Shown here in pieces: positions 46,172 through 56,385 of a DNA stretch of 64,000 nucleotides. The notes beneath the pieces were generated by a model. The model was not told where the DNA came from, did not search any database, and worked only from the letters and a program-made list of their open reading frames with translations. This DNA comes from Bidens hawaiensis (lineage: Eukaryota > Streptophyta > Magnoliopsida > Asterales > Asteraceae), in contig JAIQDT010014658.1 of the NCBI GenBank assembly GCA_021521415.1, positions 85,050-149,049 on the forward strand, in the 5' to 3' direction. Numbering within the stretch: the stretch's first letter is position 1; the number at the start of each line of letters is the position of its first letter. Both the position numbers and the translations under genes were made by a program.

Positions 46172-48079
46172 TGTCACACTCCAACCTAAGGCAGAAATGT
46201 CGGGGCGTGATCCGATTTTTCACAGCTCAAAGATACTATCATAATATAAATATTACAATATCTATTTAATTATTTTATTCAAAGAATACACACAATATTC
46301 AAATATAAAAAAATATTCCAAATAGATAAATATGATTTCCAAACAAACTTAAACAATGATTTTCTTTGTTAAACCTAAGGTCTTGTCTAAGTGTCCAACT
46401 TCAATCTTCAATACAAAGCAACCTTCATATGTGTAGAAAATAAACGAGTTTGTCAACAACACATGTTGAGTGAGATGATCACCAGATTTTGACACAACAA
46501 TAGTATATATTATAGATAAATGATAAATGATAAATGTTAAATACGCAAACAAACATATGTGATAATAATCAATCAAACCATAAGAAACCAAGACTTACTA
46601 GTGTGCCAATGAATCGTTGCCAAGCGAATCGGGCATTGATTATGATGACTAAAATTGTCGGTTTACCTTCGCCAAGCGAATCGGGCTCCGGTTACTAAGA
46701 CGGTCGTATGATCATACTAATGAGAACCCTATACAAGGGAATATGTTGGACCTCTCCGAATTCGATAAAGTAAACAATTAAACATGTAGCAATTAGCAAA
46801 TAGCATTCAATTTATATACACACAATGATTATGTTTGCGAGTTTGTGTATATAATATATGATAGAAAATACGAATAAGTACGCATATGTCCCCCAAAACG
46901 TTTGAAAACAGTGGATAAAAAGGAGAATGATCAAACTCACCTTAGATTAATGACAAGCGATTAATAAATGCGATTAAACGAGCTAACGAATAAGCGAAAG
47001 TCGTCCACTACACGTCAAACTATATAAACAATCAAAATTTGGATCTCTGATATATGATAATACAACTAAAAACAAACTCGTGGCCACTGGAATCAATCCA
47101 AACAGAAGTTTAGAACTCAAGTTATGTTATATTTAAGATTTAAGCGAGCTGGTACTGACCAGAATCCGAACAGCGAGTCGAAAGTCGATTTTTGGTCAGT
47201 AGTCTTAAAATTTCGTTACGAGAATAAAAGTCTTCTGGACCGAACGTTGAATCTGACCAGAAGTATGAGAAAACGTTAAGTCAAACAAGTTGACTATTTT
47301 GCCATTTATCGAGTTTTAAAGCAATTGACCAGTCAACACCCTTCAATCTCAGAAACCGATTGAAAGTTATTGACTAGGGAATGTTTGTGAAAGAATACTC
47401 AGTTTACAACTTACCCGAAAAGTGAAAGAACAAGGAGATACGACGAGTCAAAGGTCCACACTCTTGCAAAGTCAAACGGTTATGAGTATGTCTTCAACAA
47501 AATACCAAAAACCGAAGTAGAATAAGAGGGACAGAGGGTAGTGACGGCTGAGGATGATTCTTAGGGTTTATGTAAAGGTTTATGGCTGATGTTAAGGTGT
47601 TGTTTATATAGGAAAAGCAAAAACGAACTAATTATGGACTTTTTACTCGTTTAAGTAAGAATATATGATTTTAATGAAAGAATCACTAAAATAATCAAAA
47701 AGATTTGATCTTGGGCAGGAGGAAACAAATTAGTACTTGTATCTTAGGAAAACAAGATCGATGCACAAACTGTCCAGCCATCCCACCACGTCGCGCGGCC
47801 GGCCCTAGGCCCACCGTCGCGCGGTGCTCCGGCTACCGGAGGGTGGTTTTTCACATGTTGGCAATATTGGTCCTTTTAGTTTATTAATTGATCATTTCAT
47901 GAACTAGTTATGTTATAAATAGGAATTGAACATAAATTAAAGTACAAGGACCTAAATTGAACATAAAGAGAACTTAATAACTTATAAATCTTTGTTTTTG
48001 ATTAACATTAAAGATCTAAAATGTTTCCGGTCGGGTTATACGTAAACGAATACGGGTTTGGAAAATCCGAAATGTTACA
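46172..48079 (-). mobile_element. Solo LTR of a Gypsy element inside the Copia gag
   Basis: TGTCACACTCCAACC...CGAAATGTTACA, 1908 bp, flanked by CATTT (46167-46171 and 48080-48084). On the minus strand it starts TGTAACATTTCGG and ends TTGGAGTGTGACA, like the LTR tip at 5863-5901. A minus-strand TATA box (CCTATATAAAC) lies near 47603-47613. The Copia Gag continues on both sides. Confidence 0.93.
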
Positions 48080-50170
48080 CATTTCATCCTCAGGTGGTGT
48101 GTTGAAACTAAAATGGGGCATGCATAGTTATCATTGAAAGGTGGAGGTATTGCGGCATGTTCAAATCCCAGCCACGTCTTTTGTTTCACCCCCATCTGTG
48201 ATCCGATAATGCCATTCAACTTATTGGAGGCCATTTCAAACTTGTCTACAGTTATTTTTCTTTGGGCAAGATCTAATTCTAGTTTTTCAATTTTTGCATT
48301 TAACTCAGTTATTCGTTATTTGATGAGATTCAACTAGCAAATTAGATTTAAAAAACTTTAGTTCAAGTTTGCTATGCCATCGTGTTGAGTTTTAATTCTA
48401 GTAGAATATATCTTCAGCCTTTTTATACTAATCATTCAGATATTTAACGCCAATTTTTTTTCTAATTAAAGCGGCATTGTGAGTTCTATAGCTCTATACT
48501 TTGTCAATGCACTTTTGAGAACATAAATGTTTTTGTACCTCGGGAATATCAGGAGTGTCTTGACTGCTTCCTAATGCAGAGCTTGATGATGCTTGTTTCC
48601 CATTCACGATTGTCATCCCAGCAAAATTCAATGGGTTTATCAACTTGCCAAATTGACCTTCCCAATCTGGCTCGGCAGTTTCAGTAGACTGTGTGACTAA
48701 GGCCCTTGAGTTTGAGCTTTCTTGACCAGAATTCCCTTGACCACTCCTTAAAACCCCTTTACCCGATAAATTTCTTTGATTCGTTGGTCTTTTGTCATTC
48801 CTCTTTCCCACATCACCATCTATCACTTCAACAATGTTCACGTATCTATCAGGCTGTTTTGTATTCATGCATTCTCTCACAAAGTGCCCTATCTCATTGC
48901 AGTTGTAACACCGGTGCTTATTTTTATTGAATCTAATGTGCTTGTTGTCAGAGTCCTTGAGTTGTTCTTTCCATACTTCTTCATAAAATTTATGGCTCTA
49001 TGAACAGTCATGGCCATGTGGTACTTGATGTCCATCTTTTCAAGATCTTTCTCATTGATTTCTGGAATATCTCCTTGTTGAAATGATGGAGGCAGCAAGT
49101 TTCCTTGTAACAGCTGCTCATGACTAGCCATAAAAGCACTGAATAAAGCAGTGTGAGAATCATCAATTTGAGCAGTTGGTTGTCTAGAACTGCTTGTCTT
49201 GTTGCTTGAAGGTTTGTTTATCCCATGAGCCTTGAGAGCTTACTCAATAGCTTTGTTGACAGCATCTTGAAAGGAGTGGGTTTTTGCCAATTCTGACTGA
49301 TTCACAGATGATTTGAAGGCAATGTTCTGATCAGGCTGAGCAATATACACTTTCACCCCGTTCACTAGATAAACAGTCGGATGGGATTGACTAAGAAAAG
49401 TTCTGCTGATTCCTGAACCCCTAGAGACGCCAATGGTTGATAGAACTGACATGGTTGTTTAATCTGAGTTTGTCATCCATCTCAAATGACTTGATGGTGG
49501 AGGTCAAGTCAAACGAACTAGTGGTGTTTAGAGTAGTTGTTCTCTTAATGGTTGTCACACTACTATTTCATGTATAGGGCAATGAGTTCAACAACTTTCT
49601 GTTTATTTCTAACATGTCATAATAAATTCTAACACTTCTCATTTTAATGATCAACTTCTCATATTTGCTAATGAGGTTTCCAACCGATTCTCCTTGAACG
49701 TGATTAATCATGTTGAATTCTCCTCTCAGCATTTCCTTAAGTCTGTTTCTCATGTCCAGATTACCCACAAATTACTCAACCAAAGCCTCCCAAAGCCCTT
49801 TAGAGGTTGCGCATTCTCCTTAATGTTTGAGCAATATCAGTTGAGAAGCACACACTGAGTACACCATAGGCCTTTGCATTATCAAGAATCAATTTTTTGT
49901 CAAATTCAGTGTAGCTTTCAATGGGAATATCAACTGGTCCGTCCTCAGAATCTGTGGTAGGCATGTGAGGTCAATTTTCAATGGATCTAAGTAGAGCAAG
50001 GCACGTCATCCTCACATAGTTCTTGATCTCCATTTGAATTCTACAAAATTACTTTCAAATATCAATAGCTTAGGGGTATTTGTTGTGGTTCCAGCCTCAT
50101 TTTCAATCATTAAGTAGTTCTTTAACAACTCGGGATCATGTGCCATCTTTACAAACAGTAGAATAAACTA
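48080..50170 (-). pseudogene. gag: Copia gag remnant, N-terminal part with zinc knuckle
   Basis: Minus-strand pieces of a Copia Gag with stops and frameshifts. A UBN2-type Gag segment lies near 49768-49568 (RLKEMLRGEFNMI, LISKYEKLIIKM, LLNSLP). A linker follows, then DLEKMDIKYHMAMTVHRAINFMKK at 49050-48980 and the CCHC knuckle CYNCNEIGHFVREC at about 48907-48866. The downstream Ser/Gln-rich region ends near IPPPFNDNYACP (48150-48120). The Sirevirus-like element at 56386 has the same order and cognate motifs (EEMDLQWQMAMIVRRVKRFM, CYNCQQNGHFAKEC, VPPPYNHNY), so the two are related. Confidence 0.8.
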
Positions 50171-50771
50171 AGATAGTCTTGAAATGCAGCAAATACTGTC
50201 AGGAAGGCAAAATTCAAACGAATCGCATGGAATATGCGATTCGTTTTGTTTCAGGAACTTGATCCGCATCGTTTGGGAAACCCGATTCGATTGGATTTCA
50301 AAACCTGATTCAATTTGTTTTAAAACCCGATTCGATTTGAGTAAAAACCCGATTCAATTGGTTTCAAAACCTGATACGATTGAATTTTAAAACCCGATTC
50401 GGTTGTTTTCAAAACTCGATACGATTGGATTTCAAAACCCGATACAATTGGATTTTAGATGCAATTCGATTCAAATTTCAAGAAAGCACACTTCCCACAG
50501 TTTACATACAGATTTTCAAGCAAACACACTTTTTGACACTTTTAAAGCTTTAAACGCCCTAAGGAGGCCGAAGAACACAATTACACCCTTAAACACAACT
50601 TTTGTCTTATTTTCAAGCTTGCTAACACACTTTTAAGCCTGGACCCCTTTTGTAACACTTTAATTCACTTTGTTGTACTAAAACACACCTCACAAACACT
50701 CAAACAAGACCAAGATCCATGGCTGTGACCTAAGAACCTCAACTAGCAGAGCCGAAAGCTCTAATACCAAG
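50171..50771 (-). other. Leader of the minus-strand Copia element, with repeats and primer site
   Basis: Between gag and LTR. 50205-50480 holds about ten copies of a ~24-bp unit (AAAACCCGATTCGATTGG-like). At 50757-50769 GCTCTAATACCAA is, on the minus strand, TTGGTATTAGAGC: a tRNA-iMet primer site with one mismatch. Confidence 0.7.
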
Positions 50772-51139
50772 TGTAAGTCCCTAGAATGGATCTAACAATG
50801 TTTTCTTGAATCAATATCACTTGGGAGATAGCGGAAATCACTCACAAGAAACTGAGATCACGGATCTTGTTTGAAGTTTTGTTATTGCCAAAAGAGGAAA
50901 GATAGAGAGGTAGTAGAGAAAGTTGGTAGAAAGTTATGGATATGATTTGCCAAAGGTTGTTGATGCATGTGCATGCTTCCCTATTTATAGAAGAAGCATA
51001 GCATGCATATACTTCATTATTTACAGCCCAATGTGCTCAAAGTACATGGCCTCGGTCCCAAACATACATACACGAACTAAAAGCTAATAAAATACATCTT
51101 GACTTGATCGAAATAATACAAAATACTAAACAACAAAAT
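50772..51139 (-). repeat. Copia LTR, first of two tandem copies
   Basis: Plus-strand left border TGTAAGTCCCTAG directly follows the primer site. A minus-strand TATA box (CTATAAATAGGG) lies near 50970-50981. The other border is judged by where leader-like repeats of the next unit begin, so it is approximate. Confidence 0.6.
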
Positions 51140-51566
51140 AGGGCCTAATAGTTTGGAAATGCGATCCAATCCATTTGGAAATGCGATCAGATCCGTTTGG
51201 AAATGCAATCAGATCCGTTTGGAAATGTAATCTGATTCGTTTGGAAATGCGAATCATTGGTTTTTCCAAATGCGATTTGGATGGTTTATGATGCGATGTG
51301 AATCAAATTTCCAGTAATGCATGGAACACACTGTTTACTTACGCACCTTTATCCAAACACACTTTTACCCAGTTTTTCACCTTCAACCACTTTAAGAAAA
51401 CCCAAAGCACACTTTTCATTGATTCTCAAGCTTGTAAATCAACTTATTAACCTGGAAATTACTTGTAACACTTGAACACACCTTTCAAACACTTAAACAA
51501 GACCAAAATCCAAGGTTGTGACTCAAGAACCTCAACTAGTAGAGCCGAATGCTCCGATATCAATTA
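51140..51566 (-). other. Second Copia leader copy with repeats
   Basis: 51140-51310 has about seven copies of TTTGGAAATGCGATCAGATC-like units. 51310-51566 aligns with the leader at 50480-50771, including AAGAACCTCAACTAG and a decayed primer site (GCTCCGATATCAA). Confidence 0.6.
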
Positions 51567-51695
51567 TAGGTCCTAGATACGGGGTCAAACAACAATACTC
51601 TTAGATCAATCGCACTCTTGAGCTAGGGAAAATCACACAAGAAGAACTGAGATCTCGGATCTGTTAGTGTTTGGTTTATTGCCGAAAATGGAAAG

Positions 51696-51727
<32 letters not shown>

Positions 51728-51950
51728 TGTGTGTGTGTGTGGAAGAGAGAGTTTGGTAAGAAAGTGGATAGGATTTTGACAATTTATAAGTGAAGCATGG
51801 CATGCATACTCTTCATTATTTACGACCTAATGGGCTCAACATTACAAGGCATTGGCCCAGACATACATAAGCAAACCGAAAGCTAACAAATTACATCGTG
51901 AACAAAAAGTAATAATACAAAAGACTTCATTATGTAAGACATTATGTTCC
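51567..51950 (-). repeat. Copia LTR, second tandem copy
   Basis: Diverged relative of 50772-51139 (GTCCTAGATACGG, CACAAGAAGAACTGAGATC, GAAGCATGGCATGCAT, GGCATTGGCCCAGACATACAT). It contains a (TA)n(GA)n(TG)n run at 51690-51740. The right border is approximate. Confidence 0.6.
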
Positions 51951-53265
51951 TAATATTCATGTCTATATAGCTCCTTTATGTTTTATATATAGTTTTATCA
52001 GTTTTACCCCTGCTTATAGTAGTGTTATGGCGGAAAAAAAAAGTTTTAAAAAAAGGTTATGAATAAATATGACTATAGAGAAAAGAGAACATATTTTGTC
52101 AAAGGGCCTGAGGCATGCATGCAATTTGCAACTAATTCACCCAACTTCTATTGTCCTGTTTAGCTGTCTCTGAGGATTTAAATACCACGGCCGAGTCGGA
52201 AAAAAAAAGCCCATAGCCTTAACAAGTAACGACATATATAAGCTGATCTTTTTAAACGAGGCTTAATGTTATAACAATAAACATAGAAAAATGTATTGTT
52301 AAAATCAAATACCGTAATAGTTAACGATTAATCAATGATTCGTGAAACTCTCCTAAGTCCTAACATTGGAAAAAAAAATAGCTTGGTCCTTGGTGGCTAG
52401 CTTGGTCAACCGTGGAAAAGCCTTATGGTTAACAACGAACCAACAGTGGTTGTCGGCTGGGTTGGTCGTTGTTCAGCATTCGCAAACAAAGAAAGGAACC
52501 AAAGAGAAATTTCAATCGACCGCTATTTTTTTTATTTTGCATCGGGTTTTTATTTAATTTTTTTAGTTTTTAGTTTTAGTTTGGGCCCAATAATTTAAAC
52601 TTAATTAAATGGATTATGGATAAAAAAATAATTTCGGGTCCAATAATTATAAGATGGTAAAGAGCAATTCATATTTTATAAATTTTATATTTTTAAATGT
52701 ATATATAAATAAATATAGATACAAAAAATTTTGGCCCCTAAAAATTACATGTTCCGGCCGACGGTCCAACTGGCGCCACCCTCCAGCCGGCTTGCCTGTT
52801 TATATAGGATGTCATCGATTCATCTCGCTTCCAATAATGAATATTTAGTTTCTATGGATTGTGTGAAAAATCATAATACGTGTTTTTGTTTAATTTCTGT
52901 ACTAGTGCTGGAATTGAAAGAACAAACTATTAAACGTAATCATCATATGAGTTCGAAAATAAGAGTGGTTCGGTTAAGATACTTTTGATTTGTTTTTATT
53001 TAAGCTTAATTTGTTTTGATTTCTTTTTTCAAGTAGAAGTCAAACTCCTTGTTTGTTTAGAATTCAAAGTGTACGTATACCCACGTAGGTCTATAATGAG
53101 TCGTTTTTATGTTCTTTTTTTTGTTATGTCAATTAATAAAAGAAAGTGTCGTTAATAGTTTAAGGCTTTAAGCAAACCTGTGAATCAGACAATCAGTAGC
53201 AACCTTTTGAGTTCGATATTCACTTGTGAAAATAAAGCAAGTGGGTTCATGGTCTTGACACTTGC
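51951..53265. other. Non-coding stretch, no gene recognised
   Basis: AT-rich sequence with a GC-richer patch at about 52750-52800. Short frames are present, none with a recognisable domain. Confidence 0.45.
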
Positions 53266-54120
53266 CATATGAGTTGCGCGTTTTATGATCGTATATTGGT
53301 ACCATTTAGCACAACCGACCCATGCGGGCAAACCCCAAAAGCTCATATGGGGATCGACTTACTAATCTCAGTAGTAGCCATGATGCTATAAGCGACAGCG
53401 GAATCCATAAGGCGTGCTTTAACAAACTCAAGCATGACGGTTGACATTTCGATCAGCTATGTGATTAGTCCCACAATATGTGTTACCCACTTACCAGGAT
53501 TAGCGGAGGCGTTTAATGGTGTAGGGCTGATGGAGTACTACTGAGCTTCTTTACGTTGATATGTCGATGGTTGTTGGGCTCCTATGGAGCCTTTTGGTTG
53601 ATATCATGGACTCGGTTACGAGCCAAGGGGGTGTTAGAAATTTAGTTAAGATGAATGGATATTTTATTTAGTGAAGTTATTAATAAAACTTTTAATATGG
53701 TGAATTAAAAATAAACTCTTGAGTGAAGTTTTATTTATGTCACTTGATAAGATTTATTAGAGTTTATGTCTCAAATTGAATTAGACCTTTCACTCATCCA
53801 TGTTTCTTGTATAAATTTGCCTACAGAAAAAGAAGAGAAGTTTTGAACAAAAATGATGATGATAAAAAAAATCCTTTGTATATTTCATTTCCAAGAAATA
53901 TGGGAAAGGAAAAATCTCTAAACTTCATCTTTGTATTACCAAGTTCTAGCACACTAAAGTATCCGATGTAGCCTTGGGCGCGTAGCCTTCCCCGGCAGTA
54001 CATACTACTTCGTCTGTTGTACCCTGGGAGACAGACGCGTTGTTTAAGTAGAGGCGCGGAATCTGTTTTAATGGACCCGTGTTGAACACGAATCCTCTGC
54101 CACAACCGTCAATATTTCGT
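53266..54120 (+). mobile_element. Copia 3' remnant with polypurine tract and LTR
   Basis: AGCCAAGGGGG (53621-53631) followed by TGTTAGAAATTTAG (53632) is the usual Copia polypurine tract plus LTR start. Upstream DNA (53266-53620) may be the tail of the internal region but shows no clear frame. LTR-like sequence (a CTTGTATAAATTTGCCTAC TATA stretch near 53805, then CTTTGTATTACCAAGTTC) runs to about 54120; its end is not defined. Confidence 0.5.
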
Positions 54121-54880
54121 TTACTTTTTATGATAGTCAAGGTACTTAGTCGAAAACCAAATGTGATGACGAAACAAGAGAAGGATACTTCATGAAGACC
54201 CGCTAAAGACATCGGAGCATATCAATTTTGAATATGAGAAAAAGAATCGTATTTTATATTCAATTTATTCGTTTTCTAAATGGTATTGTACTACTTTATT
54301 TCTCATTACTAACGAAAGTATTGTTAGTGTTTATTTTATTATTTTATTTTTCAATAAAAACTGACCTATAAATCTTAAAACAGATTTCGTCAGATTGTTG
54401 CCACAATCTTAAAACCTTATTTATAAGGATTTTGTGTTCACGAAAGAATTGATATAAAAGGTATTTGATTTTTTTCATGAAACTTTTAGAAATAATTTTG
54501 GGAAATATCAATATGTAGTACAACATCATTTTTAGATATTTAAAAGATTGGAGTACAATCTTATATTTAAAAAATACTGTGTTATATAACGAAATGTTTG
54601 TTTTGACCGTTTGGTTTAGAAATGATTTTTGTAATCGTTAGCATTCTAACAACAGTGTCAGAAACTGTTTTTGAATAATGGTTGAGGTTTTATACCTAAC
54701 AACTGTATTATAAATGGTTCTTAGTAAACCGTTCATTTTAAAATGATTTTTGTAATCATCCATTTTCTAAAAATCGTGTTAGAAACGGTGCATAAAAAAA
54801 GGAAAAAAAAATCATCCGTTTAAAACCAATTTTGTAATCGGTTATTTTTCTAACTTGTGTGTTAGATTGGGTGTATTGGT
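54121..54880. repeat. Non-coding stretch with a diffuse ~115-bp tandem repeat
   Basis: From about 54600, three degenerate copies of a unit carrying CCGTTT, AATGATTTTTGTAATC, a TTTTCTAA block and GTGTTAGAAACGGT. A fourth, weaker copy appears past the MITE at about 55415-55450. This could be subterminal repeats of a DNA transposon, but no termini were found. Confidence 0.5.
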
Positions 54881-54888
54881 ATAATATC

Positions 54889-55349
54889 CAATGTTTTAAA
54901 AACCGGTTTGTTACTCGTACCGGATTGGGCTAAAAAATGGTACAACCTGTTGAACCGGGTGGTTCAACCGGTTTAATAGTTCTTATAAATACAACTTTAA
55001 CTCCAAAAATAACCCAAAAATAAATTATTTCATAACAAAAATAATTCAAAAGTTAATCCATATTAAACAATAACACAAAAGCACTCTTAAAAAAACAGTC
55101 CTAAAGTTTACACGTTTGAATATTAATTGTTGGGTTAAAAGTAGATTTGATAAAATATGGGTCGCAAATATCAAAAATTTCTTAGACATAAAACCGGTTT
55201 ACCGGTAAAAACCGATATTTTAGAAAAAACCGCCGGTACGATGTTTTCGCAAACCGGCCAAAAATACCGGGCTCAAAATACCGGCATGCTGTGCGAAATC
55301 CTGTTTAACCGGTTCAACCGGCCGGTTTGAACCTGTTTTTAAAACACTG
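54889..55349. mobile_element. hAT-type MITE
   Basis: 461 bp with terminal inverted repeats CAATGTTTTAAAAACCGGTT (left) and CAGTGTTTTAAAAACAGGTT (right, inverted). A perfect 8-bp duplication ATAATATC flanks it (54881-54888 and 55350-55357). The TIR start CA(A/G)TG and 8-bp duplication are typical of hAT elements. There is no transposase; the interior is rich in AACCGGTT-type palindromes. Confidence 0.93.
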
Positions 55350-55441
55350 ATAATATCTAACATGCATATATGATATGATTTATTATATATATAAACATGT
55401 GTTTAAAACATTTTGTGTAAACGTTAATTTCTTAACGGGCG

Positions 55442-55912
55442 TGTTAGAAAATAGTGTAGTGAGACGTACATGCGCATTTTGTTGGTGCATAATGCCAGTA
55501 GTTCATAGTCTAGTGTCTGTAATCGAGTCTGTAATGTTTAATTATGTTTTGTATGTTTAAGCGAAGTTACTGACAAGTTCGCTTAACAGGCGAACTTGTT
55601 AGTCAAGCGAAGTTATGGACAACTTCGCCTGAACATGCCAGGCGAAGTTGTCGTGTATTTATATACCTAGCTTACGGCTTAGTGTGGAGTTCCAGTAAGT
55701 TGTTCATGTTAGTTTGTTCGAGTTGTTACGAGAGCTGTAACGTGTGTCTGTAATAGTGATATCGTATCACGTGTTTGAGTTATAATATAACGTGTTCGTT
55801 TATCGTATCGTGTGTTCGTGTGATTCGTGTTCTACGCTCGTAACGATCTACGCAAGGATTCCGCACCTGAGTTGATCGAGATATCTCGTGAGATCCGTCC
55901 AGGGAACCTACA
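55442..55912 (+). repeat. 5' LTR of the Sirevirus-like element
   Basis: Ends CCTACA just before the primer site. The start is taken at TGTTAGAAAATAG, though 55442-55455 also resembles the neighbouring tandem repeat, so the true start could be slightly later. Six GCGAAGTT/AACTTCGC motifs lie at 55561-55655, directly upstream of a TATA box (TATTTATATACC, 55656-55667). Confidence 0.7.
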
Positions 55913-55914
55913 AT

Positions 55915-55926
55915 TGGTATCAGAGC
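55915..55926 (+). other. Primer binding site (tRNA-iMet)
   Basis: TGGTATCAGAGC, perfect match, two bases after the LTR end. Confidence 0.92.
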
Positions 55927-56114
55927 ATTTGCTCGATTGTGTGGTTCGGGATATTCACGCGGGTGTAGAAATCGTCCCGTTTCGACTATTCGCGGGACGT
56001 GTTTTCTGTGTTTTTGAGTCAATCTTACCTCCTACCATCGTATTCAAGCCTTTGCACCGTCAAAAACCTCGTAAAATCCAGATTTCAGATCTGCAAAAAC
56101 GTCCATGTTCATCT

Positions 56115-56335
56115 GGCGAAGTTGCCGTCAGGATACGTAGGGTTTCAGCGAAGATATAAGGTTAAGCGAAGTTATCCACAACTTCGCCTACCTTCTCAAG
56201 TTCGCCTAACTCAGCGAAGTTCTCTACAACTCCGCCTACCTCCTAAGTTCGCTTACCTTAAGCGAAGTTAATCATCAGCGAAGTTCTTTTGCGAAGTTAA
56301 GACTAAAGCGAAGTTATCCGTAACTTCGCCTACAG
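56115..56335 (+). repeat. GCGAAGTT/AACTTCGC repeat cluster in the leader
   Basis: About a dozen copies in both orientations within 220 bp, ending 50 bp before the gag ATG. Neighbouring inverted copies (e.g. AGCGAAGTTATCCACAACTTCGCC) would form short hairpins in RNA. Confidence 0.85.
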
Positions 56336-56385
56336 TGCTTTAAAAAAAAAAATTAATTTTTCGGGTTTCTTACTTTTCGGGAAAA

